Shown here: piece by piece, positions 28,679 through 38,146 of the stretch
Numbering within the stretch: position 1 is the stretch's first letter
Layout: each line of letters begins with the position of its first letter
Source of the DNA: Clostridium tagluense
GTDB taxonomy: Bacteria; Bacillota; Clostridia; Clostridiales; Clostridiaceae
Direction of reading: 5' to 3'
Length of the DNA: 61,456 nt
NCBI RefSeq assembly: GCF_003865095.1
Contig: NZ_BHYK01000025.1
Coordinates: 1 to 61,456 of the forward strand
Notes under the pieces: generated by a model
What the model saw: only the letters and a program-made list of their open reading frames with translations
Database searches by the model: none
What the model was told of the DNA's origin: nothing
Translations under genes and position numbers: made by a program

Positions 28679-29122
28679 ATGTCTGTTAACTTTGCTAGAG
28701 AATTTTATGGCTGGGATAGGTTTTCAAAAATAATCTTATTAATAGGAGTATTTTTGTTTGTAACTGGGTATGCATGGATTTTAGGAACAGCAATTATTAT
28801 CTATTCAATTTGGAGGAGCAAATCAATTAAAGTACATGGTAGAAATAATAAAAAATTTGTTTTTGAAACCACAAAAAGAAGTTTTAATTATAAAATGGAT
28901 AATTTCAAGAAAAACATGAACTTAATTAATATTAAGAAAGATATGGAAATGCTTAATGCTAAAATCAAGAAATATAAACTTATGGAAAGATTAAAAGAAA
29001 GAAGAAAATATGTAATTACCATTTGTCCTAAATGTGGGCAAAAATTAAGACTTCCAAAGGGTAAGGGTAAAATTATTGTAACTTGTTCTAAGTGTTGTAG
29101 CGAATTTAGACTAAAAACATAA
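28679..29122 (+). CDS. Membrane protein with C-terminal zinc ribbon, function unknown
   Basis: The 147-residue product has an N-terminal hydrophobic hairpin (about residues 17-42, two short membrane segments), a basic middle part with predicted helix (about 65-110) and a C-terminal zinc ribbon with CPKCGQKLRLPKGKGKI and CSKCC, of the MJ0042 type that reads like a rubredoxin-knuckle finger. It resembles small clostridial zinc-ribbon proteins without known function. AGGAGGAA precedes the ATG. A perfect dyad at 28626-28644 lies in its leader. Confidence 0.78.
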   Translation: MSVNFAREFYGWDRFSKIILLIGVFLFVTGYAWILGTAIIIYSIWRSKSIKVHGRNNKKFVFETTKRSFNYKMDNFKKNMNLINIKKDMEMLNAKIKKYKLMERLKERRKYVITICPKCGQKLRLPKGKGKIIVTCSKCCSEFRLKT

Positions 29123-29127
29123 AAAAA

Positions 29128-29168
29128 TAAACGAGATATCCCAATAAAGGAAATCTCGTTTGTTTTTT
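29128..29168. terminator. Bidirectional terminator between convergent genes
   Basis: AAACGAGAT and ATCTCGTTT pair around a loop; T runs follow on both strands. It serves the zinc-ribbon gene on the plus strand and the AbrB gene on the minus strand. A second hairpin, ACCCATAGCTT/AAGCTATGGGT at 29170-29195, lies next to it on the AbrB side. Confidence 0.85.
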
Positions 29169-29216
29169 GGACCCATAGCTTATTCAAGCTATGGGTCTAT
29201 TTAAAAAAATCTTAAA

Positions 29217-29462
29217 TTATTTTCCTGATCCTAATTCAGCAAGACAATCTTTACAAATGTTTTTACCTTTGTAGTTTACAACATCTCTTGCGTTTTGACA
29301 GAAAATACAAGCTGGCTCATATTTTTTTAGGATGATTTGTTCACCATCTACATAGATTTCTAAAGCATCTTTGATATCTATATCCAAAGTTCTTCTTAAT
29401 TCTATAGGAATAACAATTCTTCCAAGTTCGTCCACTTTTCTTACTATACCTGTTGATTTCAT
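29217..29462 (-). CDS. AbrB-family transition-state regulator with zinc-finger tail
   Basis: The 81-residue protein has an N-terminal SpoVT/AbrB swapped-hairpin DNA-binding domain (STGIVRKVDELGRIVIPIELRRTL, the usual core) and a C-terminal part with CIFC and ICKDC, that is two CXXC pairs fit for zinc. Such dimers or tetramers bind AT-rich promoters and repress late-growth genes. GAGGAGG precedes the ATG. The promoter reads TTGACG, 17 bases, TACAAT on the minus strand (29505-29533), and a dyad TCGAA-N5-TTCGA at 29475-29489 lies between promoter and start, a candidate autoregulatory site. Confidence 0.9.
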   Translation of the reverse strand: MKSTGIVRKVDELGRIVIPIELRRTLDIDIKDALEIYVDGEQIILKKYEPACIFCQNARDVVNYKGKNICKDCLAELGSGK

Positions 29463-29745
29463 ATAATTTCCTCCTCGAACATCTTTCGACTTATTTATAA
29501 TTAAATTGTAGCAAAAATAACATAAAACGTCAATAGGTTTATGAAAATATTTAATAATAATAATAAAAATTAATAAACTTTTACGTATTATGCAAAAAGG
29601 TCATAATAGTCTGTCATTTTAAACAGTATTATAATGCCCTCTACATTATACATAATTTTTTATATAAATACAATATCTATAATGAATTGTAATTAGTGTA
29701 AAAAAATATAGGGTATAAAGTAAAAATGTGTTTAAAATAAATAGT
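29463..29745 (-). promoter_or_regulatory. AbrB gene promoter and upstream AT-rich spacer
   Basis: The minus-strand promoter TTGACG-17-TACAAT occupies 29505-29533. The rest up to the yajQ terminator is very AT-rich and shows no gene. AT-rich DNA here could itself be an AbrB target. Confidence 0.6.
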
Positions 29746-29781
29746 AAAAAAAAGGCTAGTACCATGGGTACTAGCCTTTGA
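29746..29781 (-). terminator. Terminator of yajQ
   Basis: AAAGGCTAGTACC and GGTACTAGCCTTT pair around a small loop; on the minus strand a run of eight T follows. Confidence 0.92.
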
Positions 29782-29789
29782 GTAGGTGA

Positions 29790-30281
29790 CTATCTATAAT
29801 TAGTGAACTGCAGAGCAATATCAAAATCTTTTGATTTTACAAGTGCCATTACTTCTTGCAAATCATCAAGGTCTTTACCGGTAATTCTTAATTGGTTATC
29901 CATAATTTGAGCTTGAACTTTAATTTTACTAGATTTAATTTCTGCAATTATTTTTTTTGCTTTTTCTGTGGAAATACCTTTTACAATTTTAGCGGTTTGT
30001 CTTGCAGAACCTAATGTAGCAACATCTTGTTTACCTAGATCTAATGCTTTTCCAGATATACCTCTTTTAATTAATTTACTTACAAGAACCTCTATAACTG
30101 ATTTTAATTTAAAATCATCATCAGATACTATTTTGATATCTTCCTTCACTAGGTTGATTTCAGTAATAGTGTTTTTAAAATCATATCTTTGTTTGATTTC
30201 TTTCAATGCTTGGTTTATTGCATTGTCTACTTCTTGCAAATCTACATCTGATACTATGTCAAACGAATGTGCAGCTGCCAT
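29790..30281 (-). CDS. yajQ: YajQ-family nucleotide-binding protein (UPF0234)
   Basis: The 163-residue cytoplasmic protein covers the whole YajQ family: N-terminal SFDIVSDVDLQEVDNAINQA, central RQTAKIVKGIS and the C-terminal FDIALQFTNYR. It folds as two ferredoxin-like domains. Members bind nucleotides, including cyclic di-GMP in Xanthomonas; the role in Clostridium is unknown. AGGAGG precedes the ATG. It is divergent from the kinase gene at 30535 and is a single-gene unit. Confidence 0.95.
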   Translation of the reverse strand: MAAAHSFDIVSDVDLQEVDNAINQALKEIKQRYDFKNTITEINLVKEDIKIVSDDDFKLKSVIEVLVSKLIKRGISGKALDLGKQDVATLGSARQTAKIVKGISTEKAKKIIAEIKSSKIKVQAQIMDNQLRITGKDLDDLQEVMALVKSKDFDIALQFTNYR

Positions 30282-30464
30282 AATTAAAAACCTCCTCTAT
30301 ACTTTAATAGAATTCACTAATTAATAGAATTCTCTTAATTAATAGTAAATTAATAATATGAAAATGTAAAGGAGTTAATTAATAAAGGATATAATTTTTT
30401 TTCTAAGGTATTTACAAAATTTAACGATATACTTACTAGAGATAAAAATAAGATGTTTTTTTAA

Positions 30465-30494
30465 TTGCATAGCATATATCATAAGTGCTATGTT
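30465..30494 (+). promoter_or_regulatory. Putative promoter with overlapping dyad upstream of the kinase operon
   Basis: TTGCAT, 18 bases and TATGTT lie about 40 bases before the kinase start. A dyad CATAGCA-N11-TGCTATG (30468-30492) covers the same stretch and could be an operator. Confidence 0.45.
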
Positions 30495-30534
30495 AGATAA
30501 TGTAAAACGAAAATGCTTGTAAGGAGAAAAATAA

Positions 30535-31182
30535 GTGAAAGTATATGAAAAAAACAAATTAAAAAATATAAACAACATTGAAATTAATAAAGAACCTAAA
30601 CAAATGTTAACCGATATAAATCAACACTTCCTCTTTAATACATTAAATAGCATATTATCATTGTGTAGGGAAAATTCGGAGGAAGCTAGAAAAGTTATTT
30701 TAGAACTTAGTAGCTATCTAAGATTTAAATTTGACGCAACGGATGGAATCGTTTTTTTGCATAAGGAAATAGAGTGCATAAAATCTTATTTGTATATTCA
30801 AAAGGTTAGGTTTGACCATAGATTAAATATTGTGTACGATATTCAAGGAGATGTAAATTTTTTAATCCCTAAAAATTCAATATACAATTTAATTGAAAAT
30901 GCAATTATACATGGAATTTTAAAAAAAAATCATGGGGGAACAATAACCTTTATGGTTGCTATTAAGTGTGAAAAAATAGTAATAAAAGTCAAAGATGATG
31001 GAGTTGGTATGGAGGATGTGCAAATAAGGAGGCTATTTAAAGATGAAAGTGGGGGCTCAATTTCAACTTTAAATTCTCAATATAAAGAGTTATATAATGC
31101 GGAAGTAGAAGTAGTTAGTAAATTTAATATGGGGACTTGTATAACATTATATATACCAATAGAGAATATAAAATATGAATAG
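30535..31182 (+). CDS. Sensor-less LytS-type histidine kinase
   Basis: The 215-residue protein holds only the kinase core of the LytS/YehU class: the phospho-acceptor segment INQHFLFNTLNSI (His near residue 31) and an ATPase domain with N box LIENAIIHGI, G1 DDGVGM and G2 MGTCITLYIP. No membrane segment or input domain is present, whereas family members normally carry five or more membrane spans. It must be cytoplasmic and may take its signal from a partner. The GTG start follows AAGGAG. The next gene encodes the matching LytTR regulator, 47 bases downstream. Confidence 0.88.
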   Translation: MKVYEKNKLKNINNIEINKEPKQMLTDINQHFLFNTLNSILSLCRENSEEARKVILELSSYLRFKFDATDGIVFLHKEIECIKSYLYIQKVRFDHRLNIVYDIQGDVNFLIPKNSIYNLIENAIIHGILKKNHGGTITFMVAIKCEKIVIKVKDDGVGMEDVQIRRLFKDESGGSISTLNSQYKELYNAEVEVVSKFNMGTCITLYIPIENIKYE

Positions 31183-31229
31183 CTTCCATTTTATTAGTAT
31201 GATGAAATTTAAATATGGGTGGGATTTAT

Positions 31230-31988
31230 ATGTTAAGAGTAGTATTAGTAGATGATGAAAAATTGTCTTTGAATGAACTAAGTTTTATTTTAAGTAAAAA
31301 CAGTGGGGTAGAAATTATAGGTACGTATGTGGATTCCTTAACCGCTTTAGAGTTTATAAAAAAAGCTAAACCTGAAATTGTATTTCTAGATATAGAAATG
31401 CCAGAGATTGATGGGTTTACTTTAGCTGAAGAGATATGTAAGATGGATTTCCCAGTAAACATTGTATTTGCAACAGTATTTGATAAATATGCTGTAAAAG
31501 CTTTTGAAATTAATGCTATTGATTATGTTTTGAAGCCATTTTCAGAGGAAAGGCTCCAGATTACTATGGATAAAATAAATGAAAGATATAATTGTAATGA
31601 AAATATACCTCCATTTAGCTATAATAATATATTTCCTGAAAAACAAGAAATTACGGGCATGAAAAAGCTACCACTTTGGAAAGAAGAATGCATATATCTT
31701 GTGAATCCACAAGATATATTATATTGTACCGTGTTAAATAAAGAGGTGCTTGTTTTAACTAAAGATGGCAATTTTACAACACAGTACACTTTAAATCAAT
31801 TAGGAAATAAATTAAGCAATTATAATTTTTTTAGGAGTCATAAAAGTTATTTAGTTAATTTAGATAAAATTCATAAAATAGTTCCCTGGTTTAATAGTAC
31901 CTTTGTGCTAAAAATAGAAGGATGGAAAGAGGAAGTGCCTGTAAGCAGACACTATGTTAAAGAATTCAAAAAAATAATTAATATGTAA
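31230..31988 (+). CDS. LytTR-family response regulator
   Basis: The 252-residue product has a receiver domain (VLVDDEKLSL, phosphorylated Asp in IVFLDIEMPEIDGF, Lys in YVLKPFSEE) and a C-terminal LytTR DNA-binding domain (about 150-250, with FFRSHKSYLVNLDKI). The upstream kinase should phosphorylate it. The ATG at 31230 follows GGGTGGGA; an in-frame ATG at 31215 lies before that site. Regulators of this class control autolysis, bacteriocins, quorum sensing or pyruvate uptake; the target here is unknown. Confidence 0.92.
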   Translation: MLRVVLVDDEKLSLNELSFILSKNSGVEIIGTYVDSLTALEFIKKAKPEIVFLDIEMPEIDGFTLAEEICKMDFPVNIVFATVFDKYAVKAFEINAIDYVLKPFSEERLQITMDKINERYNCNENIPPFSYNNIFPEKQEITGMKKLPLWKEECIYLVNPQDILYCTVLNKEVLVLTKDGNFTTQYTLNQLGNKLSNYNFFRSHKSYLVNLDKIHKIVPWFNSTFVLKIEGWKEEVPVSRHYVKEFKKIINM

Positions 31989-32009
31989 TGCTAAAGGTGA
32001 GGGATGTAA

Positions 32010-32393
32010 ATGAAAAAAATATTAATAGTAGACGATGAAGTCAATAATAGATTATTATTAGAGGAAATACTTGAAGAGTTTAAAGAGCAAGGGGTAGAGA
32101 TAGTTCTTGCGGAAGATGGAAAGCAAGGACTGGATATAATCCTAAGGGAGAAACCAAATTTAGTGTTTTTAGATATTATGATGCCTGAAATAGATGGTTA
32201 TGAGGTATGTAATATAGTGAAAAAGGAATTTAACCTAATGAATACCTATATAGTACTTCTAACTGCAAAGGGACAAGCAGAAGATAAAAATAGAGGTAAG
32301 GTTGTATTATGTGATAAATACATTACCAAGCCTTTTTATTTTGATGAAGTTTTAGCCATAGCTACAGAGGTACTGGGATTAAAACTTAATTAG
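32010..32393 (+). CDS. Stand-alone response regulator receiver (CheY-like)
   Basis: The 127-residue product is a single receiver domain with ILIVDDEVNN, acceptor Asp in LVFLDIMMPEIDG, Thr in VLLTAKG and Lys in YITKPF. No output domain follows. It is 21 bases after the LytTR regulator with AAGGTGAGGG as ribosome binding site, so it belongs to the same operon. It may act as a phosphate sink or relay, or control a partner by direct contact. Confidence 0.92.
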   Translation: MKKILIVDDEVNNRLLLEEILEEFKEQGVEIVLAEDGKQGLDIILREKPNLVFLDIMMPEIDGYEVCNIVKKEFNLMNTYIVLLTAKGQAEDKNRGKVVLCDKYITKPFYFDEVLAIATEVLGLKLN

Positions 32394-32409
32394 GGTCACT
32401 ATAGATTTT

Positions 32410-32468
32410 TAGATTTATTCTTTTAATTTTTTCGAATTGAAAAAATGAAAGGATAAATCTATTTTTTT
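32410..32468 (+). terminator. Terminator of the kinase-regulator operon
   Basis: A stem of about 23 pairs links TAGATTTATTCTTTT and its partner AAAGGATAAATCTA, continues with TTTTTTC/GAAAAAA, has loop GAATT and is followed by seven T. Confidence 0.9.
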
Positions 32469-32651
32469 ATGTTTTAAATATGATAAAATTGACAAAAATA
32501 AATAATAGCAGGCTTTTGTTTAAAGCGTTATACTTAAATATTTTTGTTTTGACTTTAAAATAAGATAAAGTTTGGCACCATAAGAGTACAAAGTTTTTTA
32601 AATAATGTTATACTATTATAAGAAATTATTACGGATGAGAGGTAGAGATGT

Positions 32652-34826
32652 ATGTTACGTAAAGCACAAGAAAAATTAAAGAAGTATTATGGATATGATA
32701 GTTTTAGAAAAGGACAAGAGAGTGTAATTGAGAGTATTATAAATGGGAAGGATACATTTGCTGTAATGCCTACAGGTGCAGGAAAATCAGTTTGTTATCA
32801 GATTCCGGCACTGCTTCTACCAGGAGTAACTCTTGTGATATCACCACTTATATCTCTTATGAAGGATCAGGTAGATACCTTAAATAGTGTAGGTATACCG
32901 GCAACATATATAAATAGCTCACTCAGCATTAATGAAGTTAATGAAAGAATTGATAAGACTTCTAAGGGAGAGGTTAAGCTGCTTTATGTTGCACCTGAAA
33001 GACTAGAATCAGAATTTTTCTGTAACATGCTAAATAGATTAACAATATCACTTTTAGCAGTGGATGAAGCTCATTGTGTATCTCAATGGGGACATGATTT
33101 TAGACCTAGTTATTCAGCAATTTCTAGTTTGATAAGAAAATTACATGTAAGACCAATTATAGCAGCTTTTACTGCAACTGCAACGCAGGCTGTAAGATTA
33201 GACGTTATAAAGTTACTAGAATTAAGGGAGCCAGATATTTATGTAACTGGGTTTAATAGAGAAAATTTAAGCTTTACTGTTATTCGTGGAGAAAACAAAA
33301 GAGATTTTGTTTTGAAATATATTGAAGATAATAAAGACAAGGTAGGTATAATCTATACCGCTACAAGAAAGGAAACGGATAATCTTTATGAGCTTTTGAA
33401 TAAAAAGGGATACAATGTTGGAAAATATCATGCAGGACTAGCTGACTCGCAGAGGAAAGAAAACCAAGAAAAGTTTTTGTATGATGATATAAATATTATT
33501 ATTGCTACAAATGCCTTTGGAATGGGAATAGACAAATCAAATGTTCGATATGTAATTCATTATAATTTAACAAAGAGCATGGAGGCTTATTATCAAGAGG
33601 CAGGGCGTGGAGGCCGTGATGGAGAGCCTAGTGAATGCATATTATTATTTTCTGCAGCAGACGTACTACTTCAAAAATTCTTTATAGAACAAAGCACCGT
33701 GTCTCCTGAAAGAAAGATAAGCGAATACAAGAAACTTCAAGCTATGGTGGATTACGCGCATACAACTAGATGCCTTAGGCAGTTTATTTTAGAATATTTT
33801 GGTGAAGAAAATACTAGAGATAAATGCGACAATTGTAGTACTTGCAATGATGAAAGTGAGCTAGTAGATATAACTATTGAGGCACAAAAAATATTTTCTT
33901 GCATCCTTAGGATGAAGGAGAGATTTGGTACTACCTTAATTGCAGAGGTGCTTCGAGGTTCTAAGAATAAAAAAGTTTTGGACCTTGGATTTGAAAAACT
34001 ATCTACCTACGGAATAATAAAGCAATATACTGTTAAAGAGATAAGAGACCTTATAAATGTGCTTACGGCAGAAGACTATTTATCCCTTGCAGATGGTCAA
34101 TTTCCAGTGGTTCGTTTAAAAGAGAAAGCTGTGGCAGTACTCAAAAACCAGGAAAAGGTCTATCAGAAGGTTGAGAAAAGAAAAGCTAAGGCAGCTAGCG
34201 GTAATGGTTTATTTGAAATATTGCGCTCACTTCGAAAAGAGATTTCTGAGCGGGAAAAAGTTCCACCATATATTGTTTTTGCAGATAGTGCCCTAAGAGA
34301 AATGAGTGAATATTTCCCAGTAAATAAGAGTGAGTTGTTAAGTATCAAAGGGGTAGGAGAATCTAAACTTAATAAGTATGGAGAAGAATTTATTCAGGTT
34401 ATAAAAAAATATATGAATGAAAATAATATAGAAATTAAGGAAAAAATACTATATAATGAAGAAGTTGATATTACGGCTTTAAATGAAGCGGCAGTGGAAC
34501 AGAAGGGCGAAAATGAAGATAAGCTGCCTAGCTATGTTATTACTTATAATATGTATAAAGAGGGCATGCGCATAGAAGATATAATTTCTGAGAGACAATT
34601 AAAAAGTCTTACAGTGCAAGATCATATATTAAAATGTGCTTATGAGGGATTTGAAGTGAATTTAGATGATTTTATTCCAAAAAATCATGAAGCACTTATT
34701 ATAGAGGTCATAGAAAAAATTGGAGCTTCAAAGTTAAAACCTATTAAAGACGCGCTACCAAAGGAAGTAGATTATTTAGCTATAAAAGCAACTATATTTA
34801 AGCACGCGAACAATAAAATTTCTTAG
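32652..34826 (+). CDS. recQ: ATP-dependent DNA helicase RecQ
   Basis: The 724-residue helicase acts 3' to 5' in recombination and fork repair. It shows Walker A MPTGAGKS, VDEAHCVSQWGHDFRP (DEAH plus the RecQ aromatic loop), AFTATAT, and HYNLTKSMEAYYQEAGRGGRDG. The zinc site (CLRQFILEYF ... CDNCSTC), the RQC domain, an HRDC domain (about 515-590) and a further C-terminal helix-turn-helix-like region follow. The ATG follows GAGAGGTAGAG. The DEAD-box-like gene begins 15 bases after the stop, so the two are probably one unit. Confidence 0.95.
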   Translation: MLRKAQEKLKKYYGYDSFRKGQESVIESIINGKDTFAVMPTGAGKSVCYQIPALLLPGVTLVISPLISLMKDQVDTLNSVGIPATYINSSLSINEVNERIDKTSKGEVKLLYVAPERLESEFFCNMLNRLTISLLAVDEAHCVSQWGHDFRPSYSAISSLIRKLHVRPIIAAFTATATQAVRLDVIKLLELREPDIYVTGFNRENLSFTVIRGENKRDFVLKYIEDNKDKVGIIYTATRKETDNLYELLNKKGYNVGKYHAGLADSQRKENQEKFLYDDINIIIATNAFGMGIDKSNVRYVIHYNLTKSMEAYYQEAGRGGRDGEPSECILLFSAADVLLQKFFIEQSTVSPERKISEYKKLQAMVDYAHTTRCLRQFILEYFGEENTRDKCDNCSTCNDESELVDITIEAQKIFSCILRMKERFGTTLIAEVLRGSKNKKVLDLGFEKLSTYGIIKQYTVKEIRDLINVLTAEDYLSLADGQFPVVRLKEKAVAVLKNQEKVYQKVEKRKAKAASGNGLFEILRSLRKEISEREKVPPYIVFADSALREMSEYFPVNKSELLSIKGVGESKLNKYGEEFIQVIKKYMNENNIEIKEKILYNEEVDITALNEAAVEQKGENEDKLPSYVITYNMYKEGMRIEDIISERQLKSLTVQDHILKCAYEGFEVNLDDFIPKNHEALIIEVIEKIGASKLKPIKDALPKEVDYLAIKATIFKHANNKIS

Positions 34827-34841
34827 AAAAAAGGAGAAAAT

Positions 34842-36059
34842 ATGGATAAATCATTTATTGAATTAGGATTACAAGAAAACCTTATAGAAGGTTTAAAAAA
34901 ACAAGGAATCGAAAGCCCTACAGAAATCCAAGCAAAGGCTATTCCTCTAGGACTTGAAAACAAAGACATAATAGGAGAATCAGAAACGGGTACAGGTAAA
35001 ACATTAGCATATTTACTGCCTATATTCCAAAAAATAGATATAACATCAAAGGATATTCAAGCAATTATTCTTGCACCTACTCATGAGCTTGCAATGCAAA
35101 TACATAAGCAGATAGAACTTCTATCAGAGAACTCAGCGTCGCAAGTAAAATCCACTAGCATAATAGGCAATGTTAATATCAAAAGACAGCTAGAGTCTCT
35201 TAAGGAAAAACCACATATAGTAGTTGGGTCTGCAGGAAGAATTTTAGAACTTATAACTATGAAAAAACTAAAATCACACTTTGTAAAGACTATAGTAATT
35301 GACGAAGGTGATAGAATGATAGATGAAAATAATATAGAGGGAGTAAAAGCAATAATAAAAACTACCCTTAGGGATAGACAAATCATGTTATTCTCAGCTA
35401 CAGTATCACTTAAAGCCGTAGAAATTTCAAAAACACTAATGAAGGACGCAGAGGTTATTAAAGTAGGGGATAAAAGTGTTGTAAACCCTAACATAGAACA
35501 TATGTATTTCTTGGTTGAAAGAAGAGAAAAATTGATTCTTTTAAGGAAACTTATAAGTGCTACTAGCCCTGAAAAAGCAATAATATTTATAAATAAAAGT
35601 GATGAGGTAGAAATTACAACTTCAAAGCTTAGATATCATGGATTAAGCGTAGAAGGAATTCATGGAATATCTGAAAAAGAAAATAGAAAGAAAGCTATTG
35701 AGGATTTCAATGCAGGGAAAATCCAGCTTTTGGTAGCTTCTGATTTAGCGGCTAGAGGACTGGATATAGGAGGAGTAACACATATATTCAACCTTGATAT
35801 ACCAGAGAACTCTAAGGACTATTTACATAGAGTAGGAAGAACAGCAAGAATGGGTCAGCGTGGGCTAGCACTATCCATAGCAGAAGAGAGGGAACTTGAT
35901 CTTATTAAAACTTATGAAAAAGATTTTAATATAGAAATTCTGCAAAAAGATATCTACATGGGAAGAATTATTGAGCCAGAGGATGCCCCTAAAGCCAAGC
36001 GCGCAGAAAGGATCCAAAATAAAACATCAAACACTAATAAATTCAATAAAAATAAATAA
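34842..36059 (+). CDS. DEAD-box-like RNA helicase with DEGD in motif II
   Basis: The 405-residue protein has the DEAD-box order: Q motif (LQENLIEGLKKQGIESPTEIQ), Walker A SETGTGKT, motif III SAT, motif V ARGLDI and motif VI HRVGRTARMG. Three motifs deviate: motif Ia is APTHELA instead of PTRELA, motif Ib is SAGR instead of TPGR, and motif II is DEGD (154-157) instead of DEAD. The tail is short and basic. The Asp and Glu that bind magnesium and activate water are kept, so ATPase activity is possible. It likely remodels RNA or ribosome precursors. AAGGAG precedes the ATG. Confidence 0.88.
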   Translation: MDKSFIELGLQENLIEGLKKQGIESPTEIQAKAIPLGLENKDIIGESETGTGKTLAYLLPIFQKIDITSKDIQAIILAPTHELAMQIHKQIELLSENSASQVKSTSIIGNVNIKRQLESLKEKPHIVVGSAGRILELITMKKLKSHFVKTIVIDEGDRMIDENNIEGVKAIIKTTLRDRQIMLFSATVSLKAVEISKTLMKDAEVIKVGDKSVVNPNIEHMYFLVERREKLILLRKLISATSPEKAIIFINKSDEVEITTSKLRYHGLSVEGIHGISEKENRKKAIEDFNAGKIQLLVASDLAARGLDIGGVTHIFNLDIPENSKDYLHRVGRTARMGQRGLALSIAEERELDLIKTYEKDFNIEILQKDIYMGRIIEPEDAPKAKRAERIQNKTSNTNKFNKNK

Positions 36060-36097
36060 ATTAGGAATAAATTTCATTAGCCTACTTTCCTGACCTG

Positions 36098-36106
36098 TGG
36101 TATAAT
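36098..36106 (+). promoter_or_regulatory. Extended -10 promoter element before the second ABC-F gene
   Basis: TGGTATAAT matches the extended -10 consensus. No clear -35 box is seen. The start would lie near 36113, about 50 bases before the gene. Confidence 0.45.
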
Positions 36107-36126
36107 GGGCAGTAGTTTGACTATAA

Positions 36127-37779
<1,653 letters not shown>

Positions 37780-37783
37780 AGAG

Positions 37784-37822
37784 AAGCACTTCTAATAAAA
37801 ATTTTATTAGAAGTGCTTTTTA
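37784..37822. terminator. Bidirectional terminator between ABC-F and Gly/Cys-rich genes
   Basis: AAGCACTTCTAATAAAA and TTTTATTAGAAGTGCTT pair almost without loop and are followed by T residues on the plus strand. Confidence 0.88.
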
Positions 37823-37828
37823 AATTAA

Positions 37829-38068
37829 TTAAAAGCCGCAGCCACCAAATCCACCGCCACAACCGCCGCAACCACCACGTCCACCAATGCCTAAAAGTAA
37901 AAGAGCTAACCAAATACCACTGCCACCGCCACAACCATTCCCAAAGCCGCCTCCACAACCATTTCCGCAGCCATTTCCACAGTTGTTTCCACAAATGTTT
38001 TCACATCTACAAACAGGTTTACAGCAACAATTATTACTACAACAACAGTTTTTATGTCTATGACTCAT
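37829..38068 (-). CDS. Small Gly/Cys-rich protein, possible spore-coat or surface component
   Basis: The 79-residue product contains 16 Cys and 27 Gly. The N-terminal third has CCC triplets and a basic start (MSHRHKN), the middle has repeated GNGCG units, then comes a short hydrophobic stretch (GIWLALLLLGIG) and a GGCGGCGGGFGG tail. I do not recognise a named family; the make-up recalls clostridial coat or exosporium proteins and YjcZ-like sporulation peptides, which share a short hydrophobic element. AAAGGGAGGG precedes the ATG. A long hairpin stands just before the ribosome binding site. The cysteines could cross-link or bind metal; both are inference. Confidence 0.7.
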   Translation of the reverse strand: MSHRHKNCCCSNNCCCKPVCRCENICGNNCGNGCGNGCGGGFGNGCGGGSGIWLALLLLGIGGRGGCGGCGGGFGGCGF

Positions 38069-38092
38069 ATAAAAACCCTCCCTTTATATTTC

Positions 38093-38146
38093 GGTACAGT
38101 CAAATAAATAACAGATAAGCATGCTTGCTATTTATTTGACTGTGCC
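38093..38146. repeat. Long hairpin in the leader of the Gly/Cys-rich gene
   Basis: GGTACAGTCAAATAAATA and TATTTATTTGACTGTGCC form an 18-pair stem with one G-U pair; the 18-base loop contains AAGCATGCTT, itself a palindrome. No T run follows on either strand, so it is not an ordinary terminator. It ends about 15 bases before the ribosome binding site of the minus-strand gene. Confidence 0.75.

Noticed and set aside
38093-38146. The 18-pair hairpin as a mobile MITE-type repeat.
   Set aside because: No target duplication or second copy was seen in the window; a leader structure is the simpler reading.
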